A program made the position numbers and the translations under genes. The notes beneath the pieces were generated by a model, which searched no databases, was not told where the DNA came from, and saw only the letters and a list, made by a program, of their open reading frames with translations. A stretch of 64,000 nucleotides of DNA from Photobacterium sp. TLY01 (lineage in GTDB: Bacteria > Pseudomonadota > Gammaproteobacteria > Enterobacterales > Vibrionaceae), in assembly GCF_021432065.1 (NCBI RefSeq), contig NZ_CP090364.1, positions 2,308,601 through 2,372,600 of the forward strand. Reading direction: 5' to 3'. The stretch's first letter is position 1. Every line of letters starts with the position of its first letter. Shown here piece by piece: positions 1 to 9,439 of this stretch.

Positions 1-1304
1 AAACCGAGCCTGGTGATGAGAACAACCAGGATATTTCATCCCTGGTCGGTAAAGTGGATATCCGTCAGCTTGAGCATTTTGCTCAGGATGACCCGGATGC
101 TTACAGCTACTCCGGTGCGCTGTGTAAAGCCAATCAGGGTATGATGGAATTCGTGGAGATGTTCAAAGCACCGCTCAAAGTGCTGCACCCACTGCTGACT
201 GCCACTCAGGAAGGCAACTATAACGGTACAGAAGGTCTGTCCGCCCTGCCTTTCGATGGCATTATTCTGGCTCACTCCAACGAATCAGAATGGCAGACAT
301 TCCGAAACAACAAAAATAATGAGGCGTTTCTCGATCGTGTTTACATCGTCAAAGTGCCTTATTGTCTGCGTGTCTCGGAAGAGATCAAGATTTACGAAAA
401 ACTGCTGATGAACAGTGAACTGGCTAACTCGCCCTGTTCGCCAAGTACGCTGGATATTCTGGCCCGCTTCTCCGTGTTGTCGCGCCTGAAAGAGCCTGAA
501 AACTCAAGCATGTACTCAAAAATGCGGGTGTATGACGGTGAAACCCTCAAAGACACGGATCCCAAAGCCAAGTCTTATCAGGAATACCGCGATTACGCCG
601 GTGTAGATGAAGGCATGTCCGGTCTGTCGACCCGCTTCGCGTTCAAAATCCTGTCTCGTGTGTTCAACTTCGACCATTCTGAAGTTGCCGCGAACCCGGT
701 TCACCTGTTCTATGTTCTGGAACAACAGATCGAACGAGAACAGTTCCCGCAGGAAAATGCCGAGAAATACCTAGAACACCTGAAAGGCTATCTGATTCCC
801 AAATATGTCGAATTCATCGGCAAGGAAATTCAGACCGCTTATCTGGAGTCCTATTCTGAGTACGGTCAGAACATTTTCGACCGCTATGTCAGTTATGCGG
901 ACTTCTGGATTCAGGATCAGGAATATCGCGATCCGGAGACAGGTCAACTGTTCGACCGTGCTGCACTGAACAACGAGCTTGAAAAAATCGAGAAGCCTGC
1001 CGGTATCAGTAACCCGAAAGACTTCCGTAACGAGATCGTCAACTTTGTCTTGCGTGCACGTGCCAGCAATGCAGGTAAAAATCCGAACTGGACCAGCTAC
1101 GAGAAACTGCGCACGGTGATTGAGAAGAAAATGTTCTCCAATACCGAAGAGCTGCTGCCAGTCATCTCGTTCAATGCCAAAACCTCTACGGAGGAACAGA
1201 AGAAGCACGACGATTTTGTCGCCCGTATGATGGAAAAAGGCTATACCCGCAAGCAAGTACGTCTGTTGTCTGAATGGTATCTGCGCGTACGTAAATCATC
1301 GTAA
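1..1304 (+). CDS. yeaG: PrkA-family serine protein kinase YeaG (5' end missing)
   Basis: C-terminal two thirds of the YeaG/PrkA serine protein kinase; the reading frame (from base 3) is open to the window edge, so the true start and the AAA-like nucleotide-binding part lie upstream. About 434 of roughly 640 residues are present. The sequence follows enteric YeaG closely throughout, for example the stretches around AYSYSGALC, LLTATQEGNYNGTEG, KVPYCLRVS, RLKEPEN and the C-terminus LLSEWYLRVRKSS. In E. coli YeaG works with YeaH in adaptation to starvation and other stress. It is followed 30 bases later by yeaH and then by ycgB, so the three genes probably form one transcript. Identification is firm; the missing N-terminus cannot be judged. 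Confidence 0.96.
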   Translation, partial: TEPGDENNQDISSLVGKVDIRQLEHFAQDDPDAYSYSGALCKANQGMMEFVEMFKAPLKVLHPLLTATQEGNYNGTEGLSALPFDGIILAHSNESEWQTFRNNKNNEAFLDRVYIVKVPYCLRVSEEIKIYEKLLMNSELANSPCSPSTLDILARFSVLSRLKEPENSSMYSKMRVYDGETLKDTDPKAKSYQEYRDYAGVDEGMSGLSTRFAFKILSRVFNFDHSEVAANPVHLFYVLEQQIEREQFPQENAEKYLEHLKGYLIPKYVEFIGKEIQTAYLESYSEYGQNIFDRYVSYADFWIQDQEYRDPETGQLFDRAALNNELEKIEKPAGISNPKDFRNEIVNFVLRARASNAGKNPNWTSYEKLRTVIEKKMFSNTEELLPVISFNAKTSTEEQKKHDDFVARMMEKGYTRKQVRLLSEWYLRVRKSS

Positions 1305-1334
1305 TTGATGGATGATGATCAAGGGGGAGAGCTT

Positions 1335-2606
1335 ATGGCGCACTTTATCGACCGCAGGCTCAACGGCAAAAATAAGAGCACAGTGAACCGGCAGCGTTTT
1401 TTGCGCCGGCACAAGCAACAGATCAAAGATTCTATTGCTGATGCCGTCAATAAACGCTCCATCACTGACGTGGAAAGCGGAGAAAGCATTACTATCCCTT
1501 CCCGCGACATCCGTGAACCCTCGTTCCATCAGGGACGAGGCGGGCAGCGAGAAATCGTCCACCCTGGTAACGATCAGTTCAGCCCTGGCGACCGCATTGA
1601 GCGGCCCCAGGGGGGAGCCGGTTCCGGTGGTGCCGGCGAAGGCCAGGCAAGCCCTGATGGCGAGGGACAGGATGACTTTGTCTTTCAAATTTCTAAAGAC
1701 GAGTATCTGGATCTGTTGTTCGAAGATCTCGAACTCCCGAATCTGAAGAAGAATCAGTTCAACAAACTGGTTGAGTGGAAAACCTTCCGCTCCGGGTTTA
1801 AATCGACCGGGGTACCGGCCAATATCGCCATTGTCCGGTCCCTGCGGAATTCACTCGCCCGTCGTACCGCGATGACGGCAGCAAAACGTCGCCAGTTACG
1901 TGAGCTGGAGCTTGAACTCGACAGATTACAAAGCACAGAACCGGCACAGCCGTTTGATGAGCAGCGTGTGAAAGAAGAAATACAGACGCTGCGTGATCGC
2001 ATCAGCAAAGTGCCATTCATTGATACCTTTGACCTGAGATACAAAAACTACGAACGTCGCCCGATGCCCAGCAGCCAGGCAGTGATGTTTTGTCTGATGG
2101 ACGTATCAGGTTCCATGGATCAGGCCACCAAGGATATGGCGAAACGCTTCTATATCCTGCTCTACCTGTTCCTGACACGCACCTACAAAAATGTGGATGT
2201 GGTCTTTATCCGCCACCATACACAAGCGAAAGAAGTGGACGAACACGAGTTTTTCTATTCTCAGGAAACCGGGGGCACCATAGTCTCCAGCGCCTTGCGT
2301 CTGATGGATGAAATCATTAAGAAGCGGTACTCCCCTTCCGAATGGAACATCTATGCCGCGCAGGCTTCCGATGGCGACAACTGGGCGGATGATTCTCCCG
2401 GCTGCCGTGAATTGCTCGATAAGCACATTCTGCCGGTTTCGCGTTATTACTCGTACATTGAAATTACACGTCGGGCTCATCAGACGCTGTGGCGCGAATA
2501 TGAGTCCCTGTTGGGCAACCATGAAAATTTTGCCATGCAGAACATTCGCAGCGTAGAAGACATCTTCCCGGTATTCCGAGAACTGTTCAAAAAACAAGTC
2601 CATTAA
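1335..2606 (+). CDS. yeaH: YeaH, DUF444 family, von Willebrand A-like protein
   Basis: DUF444 protein of 423 residues, the partner of the YeaG kinase. The N-terminus ([19 protein letters not shown]) is the family signature. A glycine-rich linker lies near residues 95-115. A metal-ion-dependent adhesion-type motif DVSGSMD starts at residue 256 (Asp256, Ser258, Ser260), and the C-terminal half follows the von Willebrand A fold. I chose the ATG at 1335 because a strong GGGGGAGA ribosome site lies just upstream and it matches the family start; the frame is open from 1305 but that extension is not conserved. The biochemical role is unknown; family knowledge links it to YeaG in the stationary-phase and nitrogen-starvation response. 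Confidence 0.95.
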   Translation: MAHFIDRRLNGKNKSTVNRQRFLRRHKQQIKDSIADAVNKRSITDVESGESITIPSRDIREPSFHQGRGGQREIVHPGNDQFSPGDRIERPQGGAGSGGAGEGQASPDGEGQDDFVFQISKDEYLDLLFEDLELPNLKKNQFNKLVEWKTFRSGFKSTGVPANIAIVRSLRNSLARRTAMTAAKRRQLRELELELDRLQSTEPAQPFDEQRVKEEIQTLRDRISKVPFIDTFDLRYKNYERRPMPSSQAVMFCLMDVSGSMDQATKDMAKRFYILLYLFLTRTYKNVDVVFIRHHTQAKEVDEHEFFYSQETGGTIVSSALRLMDEIIKKRYSPSEWNIYAAQASDGDNWADDSPGCRELLDKHILPVSRYYSYIEITRRAHQTLWREYESLLGNHENFAMQNIRSVEDIFPVFRELFKKQVH

Positions 2607-2703
2607 TCCTAAGGCGCAGGGCGATATAAAAACTCGCCCATCTGCAATCGACACTTAAGGGACAGCGCTGATTATTGGCCGACGCGCATCAGGGGAGTGG
2701 GTT

Positions 2704-4236
2704 ATGGAAACAGAGATCAAACAAAAGGCACTCAGTGACGGTCCGGACTGGACATTTGAACTGCTTGATCAATATCACAAGGAAATCAAGCGGGTGGCCA
2801 ACCATTACCGGTTAGATACCTACCCAAATCAAATTGAGATCATCACGGCCGAGCAGATGATGGATGCCTATTCCAGCATCGGCATGCCGATTAACTACAA
2901 TCACTGGTCATTTGGTAAACGCTTTATTGAAACAGAGCGTGGTTATAAGCATGGTCAGATGGGACTGGCGTATGAAATCGTGATCAACTCAGATCCCTGT
3001 ATCGCCTACCTGATGGAAGAAAACACAATCACCATGCAGGCCCTGGTCATGGCCCATGCCAGCTATGGTCATAATTCATTCTTTAAAGGCAACTACCTGT
3101 TCAAAACCTGGACGGATGCCAGCTCGATTATTGATTACCTGCTGTTTGCGAAAAAATACATCTCTGAATGTGAGGAAAAATACGGTGATGTTGAGGTCGA
3201 GAAATTACTCGACTCCTGTCATGCACTGATGAACTATGGTGTTGACCGCTATAAGCGCCCGCAAAAAATCTCTCTGGTTGAAGAAACCGCCCGGCAGAAA
3301 GCCCGGGAAGACTATCTGCAAACTCAGGTCAATGCCCTGTGGCGCACGATTCCGGCGCAGGCGGAAAAAGATCTGCATGATGAAGAAATCCGTTTTCCTG
3401 CCGATCCTCAGGAGAACATTCTGTACTTCATTGAAAAACATGCCCCGCTTCTCGAACCCTGGCAGCGAGAAATTGTCCGGATTGTGCGCAAGATCAGTCA
3501 ATATTTCTATCCTCAGAAACAGACTCAGGTCATGAATGAAGGATGGGCAACGTTCTGGCACTACACCATACTGAACCACCTTTATGACGAAGGGCTGGTC
3601 ACCGATCGCTTTATGCTTGAGTTCCTGCACAGCCACACCAACGTGGTTGCGCAGCCAACCTACAACAGCCCTTATTACAGTGGCATCAACCCTTATGCCC
3701 TTGGCTTTGCCATGTTCCAGGACATACGCCGCATCTGTGAAAATCCCACCGAGGAAGACAAATACTGGTTTCCTGATTTTGCCGGTAAAGACTGGCTGGA
3801 TACGGTGCATTTTGCGATGGAGAACTTTAAAGACGAGAGTTTCATCAGCCAGTTTTTATCGCCCAAACTGATCCGTGATTTTAAATTCTTTGCCGTTGAT
3901 GACGATGACAGAAACAACTATGTGGAAGTCAATGCGATTCACAATGAAGAAGGCTACAGGGCAATTCGGGAAAAACTATCCTCCCAGTACAATCTGAGTA
4001 ACAACGAACCAAACCTACAGGTATGGAACGTAGCACTGCGCGGCGACAGGTCACTGACGCTGAGATACGTGCCGCATAACCGGATACCTTTGTCGGACAG
4101 TTATAACGAGGTGCTCAAACACCTTCATCGTCTGTGGGGATTTGATGTCATTCTCGAGGAAGAACTGAGCGACGGCAGAAGCCATATACTGTCGACCTGC
4201 CCCAGCAAAAGCAGCAGTTACTCTTCAGAACTGTGA
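2704..4236 (+). CDS. ycgB: SpoVR family protein (YcgB)
   Basis: SpoVR/YcgB family protein of 510 residues, full length for the family. Recognised from the N-terminal region (DWTFELLDQYHKEI), the segment YPNQIEIITAEQMMDAYSS and the central NEGWATFWHY motif, all typical of SpoVR proteins. The molecular function is not established; the Bacillus homologue acts in spore cortex formation, and in non-sporing bacteria the gene is part of the sigma-S/starvation programme. It sits 97 bases after yeaH, in the same direction, with its own GGGGAGTGGG ribosome site directly before the ATG. Clustering of yeaG, yeaH and this gene in one run suggests a shared pathway. A strong terminator follows. Confidence 0.93.
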   Translation: METEIKQKALSDGPDWTFELLDQYHKEIKRVANHYRLDTYPNQIEIITAEQMMDAYSSIGMPINYNHWSFGKRFIETERGYKHGQMGLAYEIVINSDPCIAYLMEENTITMQALVMAHASYGHNSFFKGNYLFKTWTDASSIIDYLLFAKKYISECEEKYGDVEVEKLLDSCHALMNYGVDRYKRPQKISLVEETARQKAREDYLQTQVNALWRTIPAQAEKDLHDEEIRFPADPQENILYFIEKHAPLLEPWQREIVRIVRKISQYFYPQKQTQVMNEGWATFWHYTILNHLYDEGLVTDRFMLEFLHSHTNVVAQPTYNSPYYSGINPYALGFAMFQDIRRICENPTEEDKYWFPDFAGKDWLDTVHFAMENFKDESFISQFLSPKLIRDFKFFAVDDDDRNNYVEVNAIHNEEGYRAIREKLSSQYNLSNNEPNLQVWNVALRGDRSLTLRYVPHNRIPLSDSYNEVLKHLHRLWGFDVILEEELSDGRSHILSTCPSKSSSYSSEL

Positions 4237-4251
4237 ATTAAAATCTTGCGC

Positions 4252-4284
4252 AAAAAAAGAGAGGCGTAACGCCTCTCTTTTTTC
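4252..4284. terminator. Bidirectional intrinsic terminator between ycgB and fadR
   Basis: Perfect 8-bp stem GAGAGGCG / CGCCTCTC with a TAA loop, preceded by seven A and followed by seven T. The A and T tracts make it work in both directions, ending the yeaG-yeaH-ycgB unit and the convergent fadR. Confidence 0.92.
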
Positions 4285-4308
4285 ATTCTCATTGAAATCG
4301 CAAGCAGA

Positions 4309-5160
4309 TTACTGCTCTTCTTCATGCAGATAACGTGCAATTTCGATACGGTGACTGTACCAGATAGCGCCACTGTCACGACCGTATTTTCGAATACGAT
4401 CTGCTACCAGCTCCGGCTGATGATGATCACAGTACGATTTCAGATCGCGATAATATCCTAACGCCAGCTCACACGCTTCGCGGTTCATGAAGTAATAACC
4501 ACCAACACGAGTATAGATTTTACGCAGACCATTGATTGTCAGGACATACAGAATGTTACCTGAGTGAGTGGCCATTCCCTGAAACATGCGGTAATCAAAA
4601 TAATTGAAGGCACGGGCACGGCAAATCTGCTCACACAGCTCCGGCTGATCTTTACCGTACTTATCCACGATTTTTCTGACTTCCAGTAACAGCTCAGGCT
4701 TTGCCTCACAGCTTTCCACGAAAGACTCAAAGCTGGTCGCCGCCAGAAGAGACTCACAGGAATGGATCACATAATCCAGTAACTGGCTGACTTTTTCGCT
4801 GTTCGATTTCACCGCATAGCGCATGTAAACGGTACTGATATCAGTACGGGCAGCCAGCAGATCTTCCAGAACGCGCTGAACATCCTGGCCATCCAATGTA
4901 ATCAGGGTATCCAGGATGCTCAGTCCTGAAGTATCCATATAATTATTTACCCGGGTTGGCTTACCGTGTTGAATGGTCAACCATCCATCACGCGCCAAAC
5001 GCTGCAGCACTTCCCGTAAAGTTGTTCGTGTCACACCAATCAGCTCTGATAATTCACGCTCTGCAGGTAAGATTGAGCCCTGCGGAAAGTGATTATTCCA
5101 GATACTCTCAATGATGTATTTCTCAGCAAATGTTGCTGGGCTATCCGCCTTTATAACCAT
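4309..5160 (-). CDS. fadR: Fatty-acid-responsive regulator FadR (Vibrio-type, with insertion)
   Basis: GntR-family regulator that represses fatty-acid degradation genes and activates unsaturated fatty-acid synthesis genes, releasing DNA on binding acyl-CoA. The N-terminal winged helix-turn-helix (about residues 8-75: FAEKYIIESIWN, LPAERELSE, TRTTLREVLQRLARDGWL) and the C-terminal acyl-CoA domain are intact. At 283 residues it exceeds E. coli FadR (239); the extra part lies around residues 135-180 (ATSFESFVESCEAKPELLLE and following). Known family fact: Vibrio FadR carries about 40 extra residues that enlarge ligand binding. This is one of the better taxonomic markers here. fabB and accD, candidate targets, lie in the same window. 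Confidence 0.96.
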   Translation of the reverse strand: MVIKADSPATFAEKYIIESIWNNHFPQGSILPAERELSELIGVTRTTLREVLQRLARDGWLTIQHGKPTRVNNYMDTSGLSILDTLITLDGQDVQRVLEDLLAARTDISTVYMRYAVKSNSEKVSQLLDYVIHSCESLLAATSFESFVESCEAKPELLLEVRKIVDKYGKDQPELCEQICRARAFNYFDYRMFQGMATHSGNILYVLTINGLRKIYTRVGGYYFMNREACELALGYYRDLKSYCDHHQPELVADRIRKYGRDSGAIWYSHRIEIARYLHEEEQ

Positions 5161-5607
5161 CAGTTAGTATTCCAAACTTGCTTCTTGCTTGTCTTTTATA
5201 AACTCATCATACCACTAGTTATGGCTGAGTAGAAACGTTGCCTCCGGGAGTTTTGAAGTAAGTTAACAAAGGTGTAATATCCTGCAATCAAACGCTCATC
5301 CCAACTTATTGTTCTGGCAGATATATTTATAACTAGGTTCTGATACAATCCCTAAGTCGTAGTCCACGATTTGGATTTACGCCCTATTTTTGTGTTACGA
5401 AATATTAACACCTTAACAAACAATTCATACAATCGGTTAAAATTGCGACCCGTAAATAAGGGGAGTCAGCAATGACAGTGCCCCGGAATGGAAGCGATTT
5501 GTCATCAAAATCTCAGAGCTTGCAATGACTCAGACACATTCTGAGCCAGGGCTGAGGTCCACCTGTTGTTTTGGTGACGCCCATAAATAACACAGAGATC
5601 AAAAAAA
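5161..5607. other. 447-base intergenic region between fadR and nhaB, with structured nhaB leader
   Basis: The stretch separates divergent fadR and nhaB and holds promoters for both. The first 290 bases are A+T rich without recognisable structure. From 5460 to about 5556 the plus strand can fold: GGGG (5460-5463) pairs with CCCC (5481-5484), enclosing GTCA-GCAA-TGAC (5465-5476), a stem capped by a GNRA-type loop. Further on there are two CTCAG and two CTGAG segments (5512-5516, 5529-5533, 5541-5545, 5552-5556) that can pair in alternative ways. An 18-codon open frame with a good ribosome site (AAGGGGAG, ATG at 5472, TGA at 5526-5528) overlaps the structure and could be a leader peptide. None of this is identified with a known RNA family. 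Confidence 0.45.
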
Positions 5608-7197
5608 ATGGCTATCACGCTAGGGAACGCGTTTATTAAGAACTTTCTGGGTAAAGCGCCCGACTGGTATAAACTCACAATCATTGCCTTCTTGGTGATC
5701 AACCCCATCGTTTTTTTCTTCATCGACCCTTTTGTTGCCGGCTGGCTGCTGGTTGTTGAGTTTATCTTCACTCTGGCTATGGCATTAAAATGCTACCCGC
5801 TCCAACCTGGTGGTCTGCTGGCCATTGAGGCTGTCGCCATTGGCATGACGACCCCTGAGCTGGTCAAACATGAGCTGGTCGCCAATATTGAAGTTTTGCT
5901 GCTGCTTATCTTCATGGTGGCAGGCATCTACTTTATGAAGCAGCTGTTGCTGTTCATTTTCACCAAGATACTGATCGGCATCCGCTCAAAAATTCTGCTG
6001 TCGCTGTCTTTTTGTATCATGGCCGCCTTCCTGTCAGCCTTTTTGGATGCCCTGACGGTGATTGCCGTTGTGATCAGTGTGACCACGGGTTTCTACAGCA
6101 TCTATCATAAAGTCGCTTCCGGTCAGGAGCCGCATGCCTCTCACGACCATACGTCCGACCATGCTATTCACGAACTGAGCCGAGACGATCTGGAAAACTA
6201 CCGCGCCTTCCTGCGCAGCCTGCTGATGCATGCAGGTGTCGGTACTGCGCTCGGTGGGGTCATGACCATGGTCGGAGAACCGCAAAACCTGATCATTGCC
6301 AATCAGGCGGGCTGGCAGTTTGGCGAATTCTTCCTGCGCATGGCGCCAGTCACCGTGCCGGTTTTCTTTTGTGGCCTGATTACCTGTGCGCTGGTCGAGA
6401 AGTTTGGTTTGTGCGGCTACGGCGCCAAGCTGCCTGAAAACGTCCGCAACATTCTGATCGACTACGATAATGAAGAGCGCAAGCGTCGTACCAATCTGGA
6501 TATCGCGAAATTATGGGTCCAAGTGATCATCGCCGTGTGGCTGATTGCCGGTCTGGCCCTGCACCTGGCTGCGGTCGGCCTGATTGGTCTGACTGTGATT
6601 ATTCTGGCGACTGCATTTACCGGTATCATTGAAGAGCACTCTCTGGGGAAAGCCTTTGAAGAAGCCCTGCCCTTCACCGCTCTGCTGGCCGTTTTCTTCT
6701 CTGTTGTGGCCGTGATTATTGAGCAAAAGCTGTTCAGCCCGATAATTACCGCTGTTCTGGAAATGGATGGCAATGCACAGATGGGAATGTTCTACATTGC
6801 CAACGGGCTGTTATCCATGGTGTCGGATAACGTTTTTGTCGGTACTGTGTATATCAATGAAGTGAAATCGGCGCTGATCGACGGCATGATTGACCGCGAA
6901 CGCTTCGACATGCTGGCCGTGGCCATCAACACGGGGACGAACCTGCCATCGGTCGCGACGCCAAACGGCCAGGCAGCCTTCCTGTTTGCACTGACATCGG
7001 CATTGGCACCGCTGATCCGACTATCATACGGACGCATGGTCTATATGGCGCTGCCGTATACACTGGTCTTGTCTTTGATTGGTCTGGCGGGTATTGAGCT
7101 GACATTGATCCCGATGACAGAGTGGTTCTATCAAAATGGTTGGTTATCCGCCGCCAGCGAAGTCATTCCACAATTGGCACCTGCAACTGGACACTAA
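5608..7197 (+). CDS. nhaB: Na+/H+ antiporter NhaB
   Basis: Integral inner-membrane sodium/proton antiporter of 529 residues, the usual NhaB length, with about twelve hydrophobic segments. Family-typical parts include the start [20 protein letters not shown], the region [11 protein letters not shown] and [14 protein letters not shown] in the middle, and [15 protein letters not shown] followed by [20 protein letters not shown] near the C-terminus. It exports Na+ at the expense of the proton gradient and so fits a marine organism. A histidine-rich loop ([12 protein letters not shown]) lies near residue 175. The A-rich sequence before the ATG carries a weak ribosome site. dsbB follows after 112 bases, the same order as in E. 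coli. Confidence 0.96.
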   Translation: MAITLGNAFIKNFLGKAPDWYKLTIIAFLVINPIVFFFIDPFVAGWLLVVEFIFTLAMALKCYPLQPGGLLAIEAVAIGMTTPELVKHELVANIEVLLLLIFMVAGIYFMKQLLLFIFTKILIGIRSKILLSLSFCIMAAFLSAFLDALTVIAVVISVTTGFYSIYHKVASGQEPHASHDHTSDHAIHELSRDDLENYRAFLRSLLMHAGVGTALGGVMTMVGEPQNLIIANQAGWQFGEFFLRMAPVTVPVFFCGLITCALVEKFGLCGYGAKLPENVRNILIDYDNEERKRRTNLDIAKLWVQVIIAVWLIAGLALHLAAVGLIGLTVIILATAFTGIIEEHSLGKAFEEALPFTALLAVFFSVVAVIIEQKLFSPIITAVLEMDGNAQMGMFYIANGLLSMVSDNVFVGTVYINEVKSALIDGMIDRERFDMLAVAINTGTNLPSVATPNGQAAFLFALTSALAPLIRLSYGRMVYMALPYTLVLSLIGLAGIELTLIPMTEWFYQNGWLSAASEVIPQLAPATGH

Positions 7198-7247
7198 AGG
7201 GAATTTCTGGTTCTCTACGGTGTCATAGTGAAAGCAAAGCACTGAGT

Positions 7248-7288
7248 AACAAGGGGTTGTCGACTTTTGCCTTTACAACCCCTTTGTT
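7248..7288 (+). terminator. Large hairpin between nhaB and dsbB
   Basis: Inverted repeat AACAAGGGGTTGT / ACAACCCCTTTGTT (one bulged T) with a 14-base loop. The 3' arm is followed by GTATTTGACC, not a clean T tract, so this may attenuate rather than fully stop transcription between nhaB and dsbB. Confidence 0.5.
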
Positions 7289-7309
7289 GTATTTGACCGA
7301 GAGAATTTC

Positions 7310-7831
7310 ATGCAGATGTTAAAAACCTTCAGCCAGCGCCGTTTGTCGTGGCTACTGTTGTTACTTTTTGTCGTCTTCTTTGAAGGCTGTGCCCTGTTTT
7401 TCCAGCACGTGATGAATCTGGCCCCTTGTGTCATGTGTATCTATGAGCGCATTGCGATGTTTGGGATTGGTATTGCGGCTCTGGTTGGCCTGATCGCGCC
7501 TAACGTGAATGTTGTTCGCTGGTCAGCTCTGGCATTATGGGGTTACAGTGCCTGGCGTGGCTTGTCTCTGGCCCAGGAGCATGTCGGCTATCAGTTTAAC
7601 CCTTCCCCATTTGCCACCTGCGATCTGTTCGTCAAACTGCCTGACTGGGCACCTCTGAATCAATGGGCGCCCTGGCTATTCGAAGCGTACGGCGATTGCA
7701 GTAAAGTCGTCTGGCAATTTCTGGGGCAATCCATGCCGCAATGGCTGGTGATCATTTTTGCGGCTAACCTGATTGTCTGGGCTGTCATCGTGCTCTCTCA
7801 GCTGGTTCAATCCCAGTCAAGCCAATCCTGA
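7310..7831 (+). CDS. dsbB: Disulfide bond formation protein DsbB
   Basis: Inner-membrane quinone-linked oxidase that re-oxidises periplasmic DsbA. The protein of 173 residues has four hydrophobic segments and both redox pairs: Cys40-Val-Met-Cys43 in the first periplasmic loop (APCVMCIYER) and Cys104/Cys130 in the second, the same numbers as in the E. coli protein for the second pair. I kept the ATG at 7310 because GAGAG sits six bases upstream; an alternative ATG lies at 7316. A terminator follows directly. Confidence 0.95.
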   Translation: MQMLKTFSQRRLSWLLLLLFVVFFEGCALFFQHVMNLAPCVMCIYERIAMFGIGIAALVGLIAPNVNVVRWSALALWGYSAWRGLSLAQEHVGYQFNPSPFATCDLFVKLPDWAPLNQWAPWLFEAYGDCSKVVWQFLGQSMPQWLVIIFAANLIVWAVIVLSQLVQSQSSQS

Positions 7832-7835
7832 CAAT

Positions 7836-7858
7836 ACAGGAGGCGTCATGCCTCCTGT
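7836..7858. terminator. Intrinsic terminator after dsbB
   Basis: Perfect 9-bp stem ACAGGAGGC / GCCTCCTGT with a GTCAT loop, followed on the plus strand by GTTCTGTT. It lies between the convergent ends of dsbB and the UPF0149 gene, only six bases from the latter's stop. Confidence 0.75.
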
Positions 7859-7864
7859 GTTCTG

Positions 7865-8521
7865 TTACTGATTTTGGCCACAGCACTGCTTAAATTTTTT
7901 CCCGCTGCCACACGGACAGAGATCATTACGGCCAACCCCTTTATAAGGATTGATCGCTTGTGCAGAGCTGCCCCCTTGCTGCAATTCATCAGCCGCCATG
8001 ACCACCTCTGAAATCATAAAAGGCAGATTGGCGTACAATGCACTGGGTTCTGGCATTCCGTCGATACCATCTTCAGCCATTTGAGACAGCGTACCCGCTT
8101 CATCAAGCATCAGCATACAAGTCGTCAGCAAGGCCGACAGCATTCTGCCGGTGCCATCAGAAATGGTTTTACTTTCCCAGTGATTGGCCACATAAGGCCA
8201 AACCGCCAGAAAGCCTTCGGCAAAATGCCCCATGGCCTCTGAGACTCCCACGGCTTCCTGCCACTGCAAATCCGAAGGAAGTGTGTACTCACCTGATTTA
8301 ATGGTCAGATACTGGTGTTCAAAATGCGCCAGTATGCGGGCTCTGTCTTGCTGGCTGATCGTCACGGGCTCCTCTTCTGTCACTCCGCCGTGAATCAGCA
8401 CGGGCAGCCAGTGATCCGGCTCCATCGCTGCGGGATTGGCATTGGCAGCAAGTAAGGCGCCTTCAATAAAGGCCGGCGGCATGCCTGCCCAGTCATCAGA
8501 GAGCGAGATCAATGTGGTCAT
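7865..8521 (-). CDS. UPF0149 (YecA/YgfB-like) family protein with SEC-C zinc motif
   Basis: Protein of 218 residues in two parts: an N-terminal UPF0149 helical domain (about residues 1-180) and a C-terminal SEC-C motif, NDLCPCGSGKKFKQCC, that binds zinc through the CxC and CC pairs. The same short zinc tail is found on SecA and on YecA of E. coli. The function of this family is not established; the tail suggests contact with ribosomes or SecB-like partners, by analogy only. It stands alone on the minus strand and is divergent from the oxidoreductase gene. Confidence 0.85.
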   Translation of the reverse strand: MTTLISLSDDWAGMPPAFIEGALLAANANPAAMEPDHWLPVLIHGGVTEEEPVTISQQDRARILAHFEHQYLTIKSGEYTLPSDLQWQEAVGVSEAMGHFAEGFLAVWPYVANHWESKTISDGTGRMLSALLTTCMLMLDEAGTLSQMAEDGIDGMPEPSALYANLPFMISEVVMAADELQQGGSSAQAINPYKGVGRNDLCPCGSGKKFKQCCGQNQ

Positions 8522-8655
8522 GGTGGTTTCCTGTCAGTTGTTACCCGCGAGTATAACGCAAACGGAAAAGGCCGCAAATGTGACGATTTGTTGTTGAAAT
8601 TTCACTCAAAACCACGCAAAAATGACCTTAACGCTAACAGCAGTGAGTCACAAAG

Positions 8656-9357
8656 ATGCAAAGAGAGATCAGCGCGATAATTGCAGGAGCAACCGGACTG
8701 GTCGGTAACGAGCTGCTGCACCTGCTGCTCGGTCATGACGCCATGGCAAAAGTGTATGCCTTAACCCGTACCGCATTGCCGTATCGCAGTAAAAATCTGG
8801 TGCAAATTGTGCACCCTGAATTACGTGTTACGGAATGGGAAGATACCGATCCCGTCCCTGAGCTTGGGTTTATTTGTCTGGGGACCACCAAAAAGTCTGC
8901 CGGCGGTAAAGCCGGACTTGAAGCGGTGGATGTTGAGCTGGTCAAATCGGTGGCTCGCAGCATGCGACAGCTGGGCGTAGAGCACCTGGTTGTTATCTCC
9001 AGTCTGGGGGCCACCCCCTACTCTCCGTCCTTCTATCTGCGTTGCAAAGCCAAAATGGAGCTGGCACTGAGTGAAATGGGGTTCAGCCACTGTATTTTCG
9101 TGCGTCCCGGGCCGTTGAGCGGTGAACGCTCAGAATCACGGCAAGATGAAGTGCTGTTGCAAAAAGGTCTGGAACTCGCTCAGCCTTTACTTATCGGCCC
9201 GCTTTCACACCTGGTCCCCATTCCGGCCGAGGACGTTGCCCTGACCATGCTGAAGCTGGCGATGAAAGCTTTAGAGCTCCCGCCCACCGCTGCGGAAATT
9301 CACAGCGGTAATGCACTGAGACGGCAATGCGCTGAGACCCAACATCCCCAGGCCTGA
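8656..9357 (+). CDS. NAD(P)-binding oxidoreductase, atypical SDR/HTATIP2-like
   Basis: Rossmann-fold protein of 233 residues. The dinucleotide-binding glycine motif GATGLVG lies near residues 11-17, and the segment VVISSLGATPYSPSFYLRCKAKME carries a Ser plus YxxxK-like arrangement typical of atypical short-chain dehydrogenases of the HTATIP2/YbjT type. RPGPLSGERSE matches the substrate-side loop of the same group. The substrate cannot be told from sequence. It precedes dusC on the same strand with an 82-base gap; co-transcription is possible but not shown. Confidence 0.82.
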   Translation: MQREISAIIAGATGLVGNELLHLLLGHDAMAKVYALTRTALPYRSKNLVQIVHPELRVTEWEDTDPVPELGFICLGTTKKSAGGKAGLEAVDVELVKSVARSMRQLGVEHLVVISSLGATPYSPSFYLRCKAKMELALSEMGFSHCIFVRPGPLSGERSESRQDEVLLQKGLELAQPLLIGPLSHLVPIPAEDVALTMLKLAMKALELPPTAAEIHSGNALRRQCAETQHPQA

Positions 9358-9439
9358 CAGACGCAGAGCAAAAGGTGACAAGCCCGGCTAACCGCACTAC
9401 AATCTCGCCTCTTCAATTGAACAGCAGTAATCTGAGGCT

